From assembly GCF_963855985.1 (NCBI RefSeq), contig NC_087096.1, forward strand, positions 5,766,001 to 5,830,000: a stretch of DNA of 64,000 nt, read 5' to 3'. The position numbers and the translations under genes were made by a program. The DNA comes from Ostrinia nubilalis. Lineage: Eukaryota > Arthropoda > Insecta > Lepidoptera > Crambidae. The notes under the pieces were generated by a model that was not told the DNA's origin, made no database searches, and was given only the letters and a program-made list of their open reading frames with translations. Of the stretch, positions 23,501-34,642 are shown piece by piece (within the stretch, counting starts at the first letter, position 1; each line of letters starts with the position of its first letter).

Positions 23501-25419
23501 TGTATGTTTTTTTCATGTAGGTAGTATGATTTTGAATCTGATTTCACAAAATGAGATCAAAATGTGTGCGAAATAATATTTTTCCCAGAATTTTATGAAT
23601 CCGTACAACAAATAGCTTTAACACCAAAATCTTTGTGCTAAAAGCTGCAGCTGGGATTTTCACGAGAACACAAAACGCCCGCCTTAATTAGAACTTAGCG
23701 CTGTGCACTTTCTGCAGAAATCCCCGCCTTTTATTTACGCCTGTGTTTCCTAATACAGCCCTGTATTCAATTTATATGCTAGAAATGTTCCCGCATTCAA
23801 ATTTAAACTTTATTGTTTTTAGATACGGTATGACATTGTAGCGTGTATAGATTGAATTGAGACTGTAAGTGGCTTTTATACATCGCAAATACTCGATATT
23901 TCATTTGAGTGTTTTGCATTCGTGAATCGTGACGTATCTGATTTAACAATCCAATCAGGACGGATATTGTTTTCAAACAATTGTGTCGTTCGGTTTGTTG
24001 GAAGAGGCTACACGGAGATTGTAATTAAACTTCGGTGATCCGATTTTGATTTGGGGTTTATAGAAATATCGGCGATCGAACACCAGTGTAGTATTAATTA
24101 AGAATTGAAGATTAAACTTATTAGAATGAATACCTTTTAGCTTAATCTGCAATCAATGCCAATTATGTCAAACTTCAGAAAAAAAAGTAAAATGTAAATG
24201 GGGACTGTATACACGGTATACAGGTTCGATATTCCAAGAAAAGTAATACCTACCTATCTTATAAATAATTTAATTAAATTGTCAATAACAGCAATACCCA
24301 TTTAAATTTCCAAATACTTAAAATTAAAAAAAAAATAGTTTCTATTTGTTCATGATTGTAGCTTTAAAATATTCCCACCAAAATAATTTCATATTGATAA
24401 GTAAGTATCTAACAAATCAATGTGCTGGAAATTGAATTACAGAATTAATTTTAATCAGATAACAATTAATTTAAGTATTATACAGATTATTTATTAGGGT
24501 GCTTGTCGTTAAATTTTATGTTCGTGATTTCATTATGTAATGCAGCTACACGAGCACTGAGTAATAAAAAAGTTAAATGAGCACAGGAAAAAACAAATTA
24601 ATATCACCATTAACTTGCAATGGTCTGGCAGGGCTCGTGGTTAGCTCTAACCACAGATCACAGAAATTAAAAGAAGATGTGAAAAGGGGCGGGGCCGGTG
24701 TCGAAGCAATATGCCCAAAAACAGAACACATTGCTGCAGACGTCATGATGTAAACAGTTTACATTGCTTGCGTAGTACTAAAGATTATTCGAACGTTGAG
24801 TACTCGTACAGTGGATAATGAGCACATATTTTGATTACTTTGTTTGTGTCAATTTCTAATGCGACACTGAGTTTCGAACTCATTAGTTGGCATCTTTCTA
24901 TATCTCTATGGCTCTAACCCTGCTAAGCCTAAATCTGAAAAAACAGCCGTTAGTTTCTCAGAACTTGTGTTAATACTGTACCTTATAAAAAATTGCGCAC
25001 TTGGACCTAAAACATTTGTTAAAATACCGTCTTAAGTGTGAAAAATCTTAAGCTTTAGGGGAGTCGTACCGCGTCTTGACCGGCAACTTTTCACTGTTGA
25101 GAGTAAAATTAGGCTATTGAAACTGGCTTTCTTGTGAATGCGCCGGCTTTGCGTGTAGGGCTTGGGGCGGCTAGGGCTGACTAAGGGATGATTTTTCAAT
25201 GAACAGATTACTTTCATCTGAAAAATAAGTTTGGCATATTGACAGTTTCAATAAGGTAAATATGCCAAAATGACAATTGAAAAGTCAGCCCGAAATTAAG
25301 GCTGTGTTAAACTACGTTTGGGTACACGGATCAGTGTCTTTATAGAAAAATAGTAAGAGCCGGGAAACTTACCGGAAGGTTACTTTAGTTTGAGAAGCGA
25401 CTCTCGACGCTAAGAAATT

Positions 25420-25545
25420 TTAATAAGTACCGGAAGGTACTACTGTACTGGATGTAGGCCGCTTCTAACCGGTCAAAATAAAAATCATAGGGCAAGGCCC
25501 ATGTTCATCAGTGGACGTCCTGTAGTTGAAATGATGATGATGAGT
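25420..25545 (+). repeat. Degraded non-LTR retrotransposon tail
   Basis: The order is ACTGGATGTAGGCCGCTTCT, then GGGCAAGGCCCATGTTCATC, then AGTGGACGTC and an ATGATGATGATGA run. This is the same tail architecture as the relics at 4440, 26110 and 26790. Confidence 0.5.
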
Positions 25546-26109
25546 GGAGCAACGCAGTGCATCGCGTGCTTGTAAGACGGGTTTCGGTAGGCGCTGGTCT
25601 TGTTACGATTATGTTTCGATAGAGTCACATGTGCGTGCGCCCATGCGAGTTTTAGCGTAGGCCCTAAAGCCATGTGCGTTTAAAAAACTCTGTTTTTACT
25701 TCTGATTTTCTAAGTAACTTGGCAAATAAGTATAGAGAGAAGAAATTTGTTAAACCTACACCATTGAATATATTGAAATTGAGTGAAGAAAGTTGAAACA
25801 GCAGTCTTATCGCTACGCAGCGATCTTATTCAAAGAACTCGAAGAGTTACAGATGCTTGAAAGAAAAGGGGGAAGGCGATGAGGAAGGAAAATGTTCTTT
25901 TGAAAATGAGCCATTTGATGCCGATTTGATACAGAGCACGGCATTGTTTTGGATTTTAATTATCTATTTCAATGTTCTAGCGAATACCAGTTATACTTAT
26001 TTAAAGTTAAAGATCAAAGAAGCAATAAATAAATCAAAGGTACTGCTTAGACATCCCATCTTCAAACGACGTGTAAACATGTAAAATAATACTTGGAAAA
26101 GTATTAGGA

Positions 26110-26180
26110 CTAAAGGTAGCAGGAAGGCGTTGGATGCAGGCCGCTACCAACCGCGCGATATGGAATCATTTGTGACTGAA
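26110..26180 (+). repeat. Degraded non-LTR retrotransposon tail
   Basis: GGTAGCAGGAAGGCGTTGGA, then GCAGGCCGCTACCAACCGCG, then TGGAATCATTTG. It is near-identical over about 50 bp to 26790-26870, so the two are copies of the same family or a local duplication. Confidence 0.5.
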
Positions 26181-26789
26181 AAAAATATGTTGATGATGAA
26201 AGTATTTTGTAATGCGTAATAAAGATCACCACTGCAGTCATTAAAAAAGATCACTAATAAATTAAGTAAGTATTTGTACCTATATCGAAGTTGGCAACCC
26301 TATTTTGCTACAAAGGCAGTGTGTTTCAAGAGGTCCTCGGTACCTGTTCAGCGGCTTAGTGCACAATCCTCCTAGATTTATGTACATACACACACAACAC
26401 ACAACTGTGTGTGATTATTTCGAACTAAATACAATTCCGACTAATCGCCTTACAGATACGTAGATTGATAATATTGAATTAATACCGGGTGTACCTACGT
26501 CAGCATTATTATATTAATAAAATATTGACGAATACTGATCATTATTTTGAATTAGATACAATTAATACTTGGCTTCAAATTAATGACCAAAAAGGACAGA
26601 ACATGTAGTAAACAGAAAGAGTAGAGCAGTAAGGTATGATACATACTGTATGTATACGGATCATGAGTTAATGGTGTTAACGTGACAGTACCAATATCAT
26701 AGATACCTGTCAGCACTATAATAATTATTATTATTATTGGTCTACTTGGGCATAGGTATTGCTGATCAATATATGTATAATAGTATGAT

Positions 26790-26870
26790 AAGGTAGCAGG
26801 AAGGTGCTGGATGCAGGCCGCTACCAACCGGGCGATGTTGAAATCATTGGGGGAGGCCTATATTCAATGT
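26790..26870 (+). repeat. Degraded non-LTR retrotransposon tail
   Basis: GGTAGCAGGAAGGTGCTGGA, then GCAGGCCGCTACCAACCGGG, then GGGGGAGGCCTATATTCAAT. It matches the copy at 26110-26180 and keeps slightly more of the 3' end. Confidence 0.5.
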
Positions 26871-27651
26871 GCTACTAAGTACCAAACCAAGTCGCCACTA
26901 ACTCATTGACGGCGTCCTAACGCCGGCTATACCAAGGATTAAGCGGGAATTCAACGGATTAAGCCTTCATTACTGTTGTTCGGTAACTCCAGGAATGCAG
27001 GGTGGGCTCAGCGAGATTTACGCCGCTCCATCGGAATACCGCGATCAAAACATTCGGCGAATAACTCTCGGGATACGACTGTTTTATGTTAATAGTGAGA
27101 TAAGAAAGATTCGCTGGATTTGGGTGTTTGGGAGTGAAAATGGTGTGTTACTTAGATTATGTGAGTAGCATAGGCCTCGTTAAACAGATTTCTGGCTCTT
27201 AAAATATTTTTCGATATTTTTGTAACCATTTTGATTTTAATTAAATAAAATCCAACAACAACATAATAATGTAAGGATATAGAGGTTAACTCAAAATAAG
27301 TAGGTACCTACTCGATTTTAATTTTATCCTAATTTTGCTCGTTGTGTAAGTAATATCGAAAAACATATCTAACTGTTTACTTGATCTATCTGTTGATCGC
27401 AATTATTCTGAGTTCCGTGAAAGATTTTAAATCCGTATTTACCCGGTTCAAAGAAATCCGGCTAATGGACGAATAAACGGTTGCTGTGAAAAATTCAACG
27501 TTTCACAAAACGAGATCAAACCCCACCGTGGAGATAAGAGCATTCACCCTTTCGAAAATATTCTCGTGTAAAGAGAATTATTTATGTTCATTTAATGCCG
27601 TAAATATTAACTGAGTTAACATTATGTTTTGTGTCAAAATATTATTTATAA

Positions 27652-28390
27652 GCCCGACCAGGAACATAAAAACCCTCGCCATGTTGCGGAAAACTAATGG
27701 TACTAATTTCTTTTAATGGCAACAGTAACTGAAAACTTCAATGACATGTCACCTTGCATGTCAGTCTATTGCTGTCAAAGTGTAAACAAACTTTATTTTA
27801 AATGTGCGCAATTGATTTTGTGAATTATATTGCTAAAATCTTTTTATAGTCGTGAAAGAAAAGTGGTTCACAACGTGTTAAAGTATTTGTCGAAGAGAAA
27901 TACTAAGGGTTCGGACAATATTTTCATTGAATAATGTTTTCGACAAAGGTTGTCAAATTGACTGACATGTTTATCGTATAGTACAGTCCACTATGAAAAT
28001 TAGCTGTGGTTTGTTTCAACTACCTATTTTAAAGTTTTTTGTCACTTTCTAAGTGTTGAATTTTATGGAATTGGGAAAGAAGTACCGAGTTTGAAGCGTT
28101 CATGAGCAGACATTGCAGTTGAATATTCAAGTACTGAATTTGATTATTAATGAATAATAAAATAAATCCTACTAGCTCGATTGATGGTTTCATTTAATTT
28201 ATTTAAACCAGGTTACCTATTATAATATTTATTCGTTAATTTATGAAAATATCAAATTAGCCCGTAATCCTGAATCCTGATACATAAAGTTAGAATATTA
28301 ATTTAACACAGGTACGACTGTACTCAGTGTTGCACTATCCAATGCAATTGACGCGCCACTATGCCAGGGTTTTTATGTTTCTGGTCAGGC
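27652..28390. mobile_element. Twin MITE copy 1, about 740 bp
   Basis: It starts GCCCGACCAGGAACATAAAA and ends with the complement, CTGGTCAGGC, so the ends form inverted repeats of roughly 28 bp. The flanks are TATAA on both sides (27647-27651 and 28391-28395). A second copy at 59988-60735 matches over its entire length with only scattered differences. Neither has a coding frame, so both are non-autonomous. Confidence 0.85.
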
Positions 28391-28438
28391 TATAATATCT
28401 TTATTATAAGTCACTGTTTTTATCTATATTTATCTATA

Positions 28439-28701
28439 CAGGGTGTTAGGTAAATGGGTATATGAGCCGACACTAGCCCATGTTAACATGGTCATATAAA
28501 TGGTATGGTGAAGTCAGAAATTTGATATCATCATTTTAATTTTTTAATATTCATAGAAAATAAATTTTATAAAATCCGATTTGTATGAAAAATGAAATAA
28601 TTAAAATGAAGATATCAATTTTCTGACTTTACCTTACCATTTATATGACGATGTTAACATGGACTAGTGTCGGCTCATATACCCATTTACCTAACACCCT
28701 G
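28439..28701. mobile_element. Foldback MITE, 263 bp
   Basis: Nearly the whole element is an inverted repeat. CAGGGTGTTAGGTAAATGGG at the left end is mirrored at the right end, and ATGAGCCGACACTAG, GTTAACATGG and TTATATGACC words pair along the arms. TATA flanks both ends (28435-28438, 28702-28705). It is non-coding. A half copy lies at 30576-30741. Confidence 0.85.
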
Positions 28702-28705
28702 TATA

Positions 28706-30575
28706 CAGGGTAAATGGGAGCAGAGCGTCAGTGAAAAATGTTGCGAAAACGGGAAAAAATAACTGTTTTCACGCGTACGAATTCGCGGGCACACTAGTTA
28801 AATAAAGTAACTTTTTGCGAGTTCGTGAATTAATGCGCCCATGATTTCTTTTTCGTGAAATTGCAAAACCTTTTTTTTCATAGTTTTATTACAGAATATC
28901 ATTTTATTCATAAAATTAAAAACCCATTCATTTTTATAGTTTTTGTGATAAGCATTTACCTCTTATAACGGATTAAGTATGGAAAAAGATGAAAATCAGA
29001 AAAATAACGTTTGCACGTCGGCGGCGGCTGCGGGTGGAAAATTCCGATGACGGGAGTTTTATGGTTTTTATTTACGTCGGCTAAATGGCCGGGCGGGATG
29101 AACGATGCAACTCCCATGGAGTAGCGACGAATGGAAGTGGTGTGTTATATTTTATATTTTAATTAATTAATTTAGTAATTCGCTTCTATGTAGAAATTTT
29201 CGGAACACAGTTTCACACAAGGAAGTAGGCTCTGTTTACAGAATAATTGTAACTGTTGTTAAGTTTAGTATGACATTCGTTCCAAATTGTTTGAAATAAC
29301 TTTTTGGTAATGCTGTTTAACTTGTCTACATTTAAACTGGAAAAAAATTGATATGTTAATCCAGTTTTCATATTAACCTCAAAACAGAAACTTATAAACA
29401 TTTTATTGTCACGAAAAAAAAAAGAGAAAATATCCAGAATAGGGTTCCCGTAACGACTATTTATCGCAAACAAAACTTCGGAATAGACCCTCTGTTTTCA
29501 ATAAACGCGTTAGGGCGTTTCTGGGTCCCGTAGGCAGTAACCGTTTCTCTATATCCGCGCCGTATGAATTTCAAATGAGCCCCTTGAGCCAACTGCAGGC
29601 GAGAATCACACTCAGCTATTCATGCATTCCTTATAAATTAACATCCAGCTATTACCCCCATGCATGAACCACGCCAAGTTCCGGATGAAACTGGCTGAGA
29701 CATGCATTTAGTGGACTGAATACATAATGATTGTAAACATTTAAGTATTTTGTAATTGCTGCAAATAATTTTCATCAATCGATATTCTTTCTTCCGCCTT
29801 TTTTAAGTTAATTATGTTTCTACTGCTAATTAAGTTCTTGAGATCTTGGGTTTCTCTCTCATCTTGATTCAAATTCGAAAACAAAGTCGATATTGATGCC
29901 TGTGACTACACAAGTATGTGGATTGCATGTCATTGAAAGTCGTGCATAAAGCATAAATGTGAATTTTCATCTAACTAATAAGAGGAAAGTTGAAATTTAA
30001 TTAAGTATGCACACCTATTTTTGAAGCTTGAAAACGTAATAAATATACATAAACAGACACACTGACAGAATTACTTTCGCGTCGTACAATATTTATAAGC
30101 CGTCTACTCTTTTAAGTTTCACTCGAGAGTGCTTCCAGCCACTTTTCGCTCCACCAACCGCCAAAACATGCAAAGTGTATGCACTCCTGAAATGTATGCA
30201 CTAATAACAATCTGCAATACATAACGCAGAATAACGCTATGTACTTTATGGCATTAATTTAATGTGCACATACGTTTGCGGCGCACGGCGTATGCAACGT
30301 GCTTCAAGATTAATTGATTCAATCGTCTGAATAATTCGGATGCAGCATGCAACTGCCTAAATTCCACATGACTAAATATGTCGCGTGCCTTGCACAATGG
30401 ATGGCCTCATAAAAATCGGAGGCTGCAATAACCATTAGTTTTATTCCACTTTTAGAATTAGATAGATTAGGTCCTAATTTAGGACTACATTAAGTGAATA
30501 ATGAATGTATAACTAGTGTAATGTAATAAAAAAGAAACCTAGAGCATTTTTGAAATATTCAAATACGTAGCTATA
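28706..30575. other. Non-coding stretch, no recognised feature
   Basis: AT-rich sequence with no domain-bearing frame and no repeat that I could match within the window, apart from the elements listed on either side. Confidence 0.5.
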
Positions 30576-30741
30576 CAGGGTGTTAGGTAAAAGGGTATAT
30601 GAGCCGACACTAGCCCATGTTAACATGGTCATATAAATGGTATGGTGAAGTCAGAAATTTGATATCATCATTTTAATTTTTTTAATTTTCATACAAAATA
30701 AATTTTATAAAATCCGATTTGTATGAAAATTAAAATAATTA
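30576..30741 (+). mobile_element. Truncated copy of the 28439 foldback MITE
   Basis: CAGGGTGTTAGGTAAAAGGG and the following approximately 160 bp match the left arm and centre of the element at 28439. The right arm is missing after ATGAAAATTAAAATAATT, so it is a broken copy. Confidence 0.8.
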
Positions 30742-30829
30742 TCTGTTTGCAGACATGCCTGAATATTGTATACTAAATTCTTGAATTTATAGCGGTATTA
30801 ATGAAAAATAAGTCTTCATAGTAACCTAG

Positions 30830-31323
30830 GAATATTCTTGAAGCACTCAACTACATAGTTATTGGGCAATAAGGCAGCATTTTGCGTTGTCACGCAGCAA
30901 AGCAAGCGGAGCGCTCGGCCGACACGCGTCGGATCTGTATTGCTAACGCGCCGAGGATTAATTTCAATACCTGATTTAGGAAGTTATAAAGAACAAAATC
31001 TCCTCGCCTAAGAATATTCTTGAAGCACTCAACTACGTAGTTATTGGGCAATAAGGCAGCATTTTGCGTTGTCACGCAGCAAAGCGAGCGGAGCGGTCGG
31101 CCGACACGCGTCGGATCTGTTTGCTAACGCGCCGGAATATTATTAATCATACTTGAATTTAAGGCGGTATTAATGAAAAATAAGCCTTCATAGTAGCCCA
31201 GGAATATTCTTGAAGCACTCAACTACGTAGTTATTGGGCAATAAGGCAGCATTTTGCGTTGTCACGCAGCAAACCGAACGGAGCGCTCGGCCGACACGCG
31301 TCGGATCTGTTTGCTAACGCGCC
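30830..31323. repeat. Three-copy array of a 122-bp unit with alternating spacers
   Basis: The unit (AATATTCTTGAAGCACTCAA ... TGCTAACGCGCC) occurs at 30830-30952, 31013-31133 and 31203-31323. The unit contains GTTATTGGGCAATAAGGCAG, TTGCGTTGTCACGCAGC and a palindrome-like GGCCGACACGCGTCGG. The spacer before copies 1 and 3 is itself repeated (GCGGTATTAATGAAAAATAA at 30792 and 31160), whereas the spacer before copy 2 differs. Minus-strand open frames through the array are a by-product. Confidence 0.85.
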
Positions 31324-31331
31324 GAGGATTA

Positions 31332-32611
31332 ATCGACTCAATCGACTGAATAATTTGTCGCTGTGTAGGCGACCGGACGTCGCGTTGTACTCTTCATTAT
31401 AGTACATGGTAATAAATATGAACATCTTTTGAGCATTTGTTGGTAGGTACCTAATTTTTAAAGTACTAGACACAAAGTAAAATGCTTCTACTTCCTGCAT
31501 TGCCCAAAGTTTGAGAAATGATCTACGCCATTGAGTGGCAGCAGTGACAGTAAATGACAAGTTGTAGAGATGTAAATATGTACCTACTCAAGGCATATTT
31601 CTCATGAATTAAAAGAAAAAGGTCTAATTCCGACATAAATTAGCGACAGGTGTGGTTCCGAAGCGATAACTAATTCTCTGTGTAATTTGTCGACTCCTCT
31701 GGGCCGGCGTTGCGTTAATCTGACAATCCCTCTAATTTATTATTGGGCGTATTTTTGTAAAGGCGTGAGCTACTGCCATTTCTCATCCAAAAGAGTTTTT
31801 CACAATTCGCCAGGGCGTTATAAATTCTGATAATCCTCGACTCTGCCATTACAATTTGCGCAAACGACTCCACGTTACTGAGGTGGCTAAAAGCACATTT
31901 AAAAGGGCGCTGGTATGGGTTGGTTTGTATCTTTCAGCGTAGGAAGATCTGAGCAGTTTTCAGTATTTCATTAAAGGAATCCTTTTACCGTAAAAATAAT
32001 TCTGTGAAGGGAAGGATGGACTTAAGCTACGTAGATAATCTTTCGTGACCTTTGGATTGTCATTTTTGTGAAGTGTGGTTTTAATGCTTTTCCTTTTTCT
32101 GCTTACTCCTCCAGATGAGCTAAGTTTGTGAGTAGGTTCACGGGTTCACCATAATAGATCAGTGGTCGACGATGATTGACTACCTACCGATCGTCGAATC
32201 GACAGTCTGACATCGACATCAACATCCTTGGTTTATTCACTATTCCCAGTTTTGGCTAAGTTACAGTTCCGCTAGAACACTTTTTAAAAAAAAATGAGCG
32301 AAATGAAAATTTCCGTGTCAGTTCTCGGTCTACCCGAGTTGTACATTTTAAAAGGACGCCTGAATAATTCCGACAGTGACGCGGCCGGGTTTCAACAATC
32401 TGTAGTTGCGACACTATGTACTGCGCAGATTTACTGAAATTACTAAGATATACAGTGCGTATTGTGTAGTATCCTACTTAGTTTAATAATACGAGTAGGT
32501 ATGCTGTATGATTCAAGAGGTGCAATGAAAAGCAAAATTCAATAAAAACTTTAATATTTCTTATTTTACGGTATTCTTGCAACATAACGACGGTTATTTA
32601 GGTATTTTAAC
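31332..32611. other. Non-coding flank left of the Polinton
   Basis: No gene and no recognised repeat. It ends in the left copy of the Polinton target duplication, AATTAT, at 32612-32617. Confidence 0.5.
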
Positions 32612-32617
32612 AATTAT

Positions 32618-32705
32618 AGTAGTGTGTTATTGGGCGTTCTAACTCACATTCGTTCGGTCGCAGTTTGCGACCTCACTCTGTGCGTTAGATCGCCCAATAA
32701 CACGA
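32618..32705 (+). repeat. Left terminal inverted repeat, self-complementary
   Basis: An exact reverse complement of 48753-48840. Within it, 32624-32703 folds on itself: 32624-32636 pairs with 32691-32703 (13 bp), 32639-32643 with 32684-32688, 32645-32648 with 32679-32682, and GGTCGCA (32656-32662) with TGCGACC (32666-32672) around a 3-base loop. That is about 29 base pairs in a nested hairpin. Beyond the 88 bp, similarity continues imperfectly with a 4-bp gap up to the words CGTAAGTA and AACCATGC. Confidence 0.95.
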
Positions 32706-32725
32706 TCGTAAGTAAACCATGCACG

Positions 32726-33520
32726 ATGAATATGAACCTTTTTCGAACTACATCTTTTAACCATCGACGTGAGTATATTGTCCTCAGTTCTTTGAAACCC
32801 ATCGATCACAACAGTCAAGTTAAAAATTCTGTTATGAAATTTCTGAAACAAAAAGAATCACTTAAATTGGAATGCGTCTGTCCTGAAGCATCAAACGAGC
32901 TTAAGCGTCACGGGAAATTATTGCCAAATACTATACGTAGTATCGTGTGCGGTCCATCGAACTGTGGGAAGACCAATTTAGTTATCAGTTTATTGTTACA
33001 TAAGGATGGACCACGTTTTCGTAACCTGTATGTGTATTCTAAGTCTTTATACCAACCCAAGTACGTATTTTTAGAAAAAGTATTGGACAAGGTTGCAGGC
33101 ACATCTTATAACAAGTATAATCATAATAGTGAAATTTTAAGTCCCCACGAAGCATTGCCTGACTCGATTATCATATTTGACGATGTTGCTTGTGAAAATC
33201 AAAACAATATACGCGATTATTTCGCCATGGGTCGGCATAAAAACATTGATTGTTTTTATATGAATCAAACTTATACTAAAATACCTAAGCAACTGGTAAG
33301 AGATAATGCAAATCTTATCATATTGTTTAAGCAAGATGATATAAATCTAAGACACGTTTACGACGAACATGTTGGGTCTGACATGTCATGGTCACAGTTT
33401 CGTGAAATGTGTTCAACTGTATGGAGTAAACCTTACAGTTATGTGGTTATCAATAAAGATTGTGAACGAAACAAAGGCTGTTATCGAATGAAGTTTGATA
33501 CATTCATAGTAATGGACTAA
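32726..33520 (+). CDS. Packaging ATPase (FtsK/HerA-type, A32-like)
   Basis: A 264-residue predicted genome-packaging ATPase that would drive DNA into the capsid. The Walker A motif is GPSNCGKTN at about 76-84, and Walker B is the IIIFDD segment at about 149-153. After it comes ENQNN and a charged stretch ending in a QDD/LRHVYDEH region, typical of Polinton and adintovirus ATPases. The first in-frame ATG is at 32726; the open frame extends back to 32624 through the terminal repeat, but only by using a GTG, so that extension is discounted. It is the first gene from the left end, immediately inside the inverted repeat, so its promoter must lie in or beside the repeat. The next gene starts about 80 bp downstream. 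Confidence 0.9.
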   Translation: MNMNLFRTTSFNHRREYIVLSSLKPIDHNSQVKNSVMKFLKQKESLKLECVCPEASNELKRHGKLLPNTIRSIVCGPSNCGKTNLVISLLLHKDGPRFRNLYVYSKSLYQPKYVFLEKVLDKVAGTSYNKYNHNSEILSPHEALPDSIIIFDDVACENQNNIRDYFAMGRHKNIDCFYMNQTYTKIPKQLVRDNANLIILFKQDDINLRHVYDEHVGSDMSWSQFREMCSTVWSKPYSYVVINKDCERNKGCYRMKFDTFIVMD

Positions 33521-33598
33521 ACTTTTTATAAGTATAGATGTTAAGTTATCAAACATTCAGTTTAATTGGAGAAGTCAAACAGAGCAGGAATCTTAATA

Positions 33599-34642
33599 AT
33601 GGAACGAAACTTAAAGGAACAAATAGTAAAATCTGCTGCAGCTGTAAAAAGAAAAGTAGAAATGATAAAAGATGTAAAAAATTCAAATGATATGGCTTTG
33701 GACACGATATTTAAACCTATCATTGACCCGCTGAAACTACTAACAAACCAAACTGATGAAAAACGTCTTATAAATGAAGGATCGGAGCAAAACTCAGAAG
33801 CTAAAAGAACTAAATACAGTGAAAGTGAAGCATCAAATACTTCTGCTGAAGATTATGAAGAAAGCGACGATGATGAAGAGGATTTAGATAATATAGATGT
33901 TTGCAAAACATCTAATAAAACCCTTACTACATCGCCCTCGGTGGATTATGATGTACATGAAAACTCATTTAAATCTCTTCAATCGTCACCGAGTACCAAT
34001 AACGATTCTTTATCGTGGTCGGTGTCATCTGAAGTGATGAGTGATGTACCTTATGGTATTAGAAATGTAAAGGGAAAGCTGATGCTCGGTAATACGCGTG
34101 TTCATGATGATGACCGCATTTTGAAAATTGGAAACCGTAGCCTAAAAAAGACTCCAGGCTTAAAAGAATTGTTGTACAAAAAAATCCCAGATTTAAAAAT
34201 TATTACGAATGAGGACTTACAAAATTATAAATTAGTACTTATAGATACCAATGCACACAAACGAAACTGTGATCCATCAAAGCCAATAAACAGTAACAAG
34301 GGATTTAAATATATGAACGTGATCAAACCTTTGTTTAAGTTCTCTAGAAGTCACACAAGTAGTGTAGAAAGTCTCCCACGAGGTGAAGGTGTCGATATTT
34401 TGAAAGAAGTTAAGAAGGATACTGATTTGGTTTATTGGGATGATCCAAATGAATTAGTGGAAAGGTTAAAATTACTATTTGGATCATGGGCAGCTGGTAA
34501 CACTGGAGTACAAAATGAAATTTATTCAATAATAGAGGAATTGCATGAAGCTGGTATCATAAAAGATATAAAATATATAAAGCTTCCAACAGGAGGGTTT
34601 GGCAGTACCATTACACTACAGAAGCCGAGCAGACGGCAATGA
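33599..34642 (+). CDS. Acidic Polinton protein of unknown function
   Basis: 347 codons from the first ATG. The N-terminal 50 or so residues are lysine-rich and probably helical. A low-complexity acidic tract (EESDDDEEDLDN, about 92-103) and a serine-rich linker lead into a folded C-terminal half, starting near a 'YGIRN' segment (about 151) and containing 'VYWDDPNELVERL' (about 279-291). This C-terminal region resembles an uncharacterised domain common in arthropod proteins carried by such elements (DUF8207-like, from memory of the pattern). No catalytic motif is visible. Its stop overlaps the next start as ATGA, so the two are probably on one transcript. A scaffold or structural role is possible but unproven. 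Confidence 0.75.
   Translation: MERNLKEQIVKSAAAVKRKVEMIKDVKNSNDMALDTIFKPIIDPLKLLTNQTDEKRLINEGSEQNSEAKRTKYSESEASNTSAEDYEESDDDEEDLDNIDVCKTSNKTLTTSPSVDYDVHENSFKSLQSSPSTNNDSLSWSVSSEVMSDVPYGIRNVKGKLMLGNTRVHDDDRILKIGNRSLKKTPGLKELLYKKIPDLKIITNEDLQNYKLVLIDTNAHKRNCDPSKPINSNKGFKYMNVIKPLFKFSRSHTSSVESLPRGEGVDILKEVKKDTDLVYWDDPNELVERLKLLFGSWAAGNTGVQNEIYSIIEELHEAGIIKDIKYIKLPTGGFGSTITLQKPSRRQ

Larger units (their letters stand above)
15649..27651. other. 12-kb non-coding tract with small repeats only
   Basis: No open frame here exceeds about 90 codons and none shows a domain. Recognisable content is: a non-LTR retrotransposon 3' tail at about 15660-15785 (CTGGAAGAGATCGCTTCATA ... ATTATTATTA), a TIR-bounded stretch at 19333-19912, a short foldback at 20431-20552, and LINE tails at 25420-25545, 26110-26180 and 26790-26870. 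The remainder is AT-rich intergenic or intronic sequence. Confidence 0.6.

Noticed and set aside
30830..31323. CRISPR-like array of repeats with spacers
   Set aside because: Units are 122 bp with only three copies and repeated spacers, in a eukaryotic genome; this is a tandem duplication.
32700..32720. GTAAGTA word just inside both terminal repeats as a splice donor
   Set aside because: It occurs in the diverged inner part of the repeat and no fitting acceptor or exon was found; likely coincidence.
32624..32725. ATPase frame open through the terminal repeat from a GTG
   Set aside because: It needs a non-ATG start inside the inverted repeat; the ATG at 32726 gives a normal-sized ATPase, and the repeat is constrained by its palindrome rather than coding.
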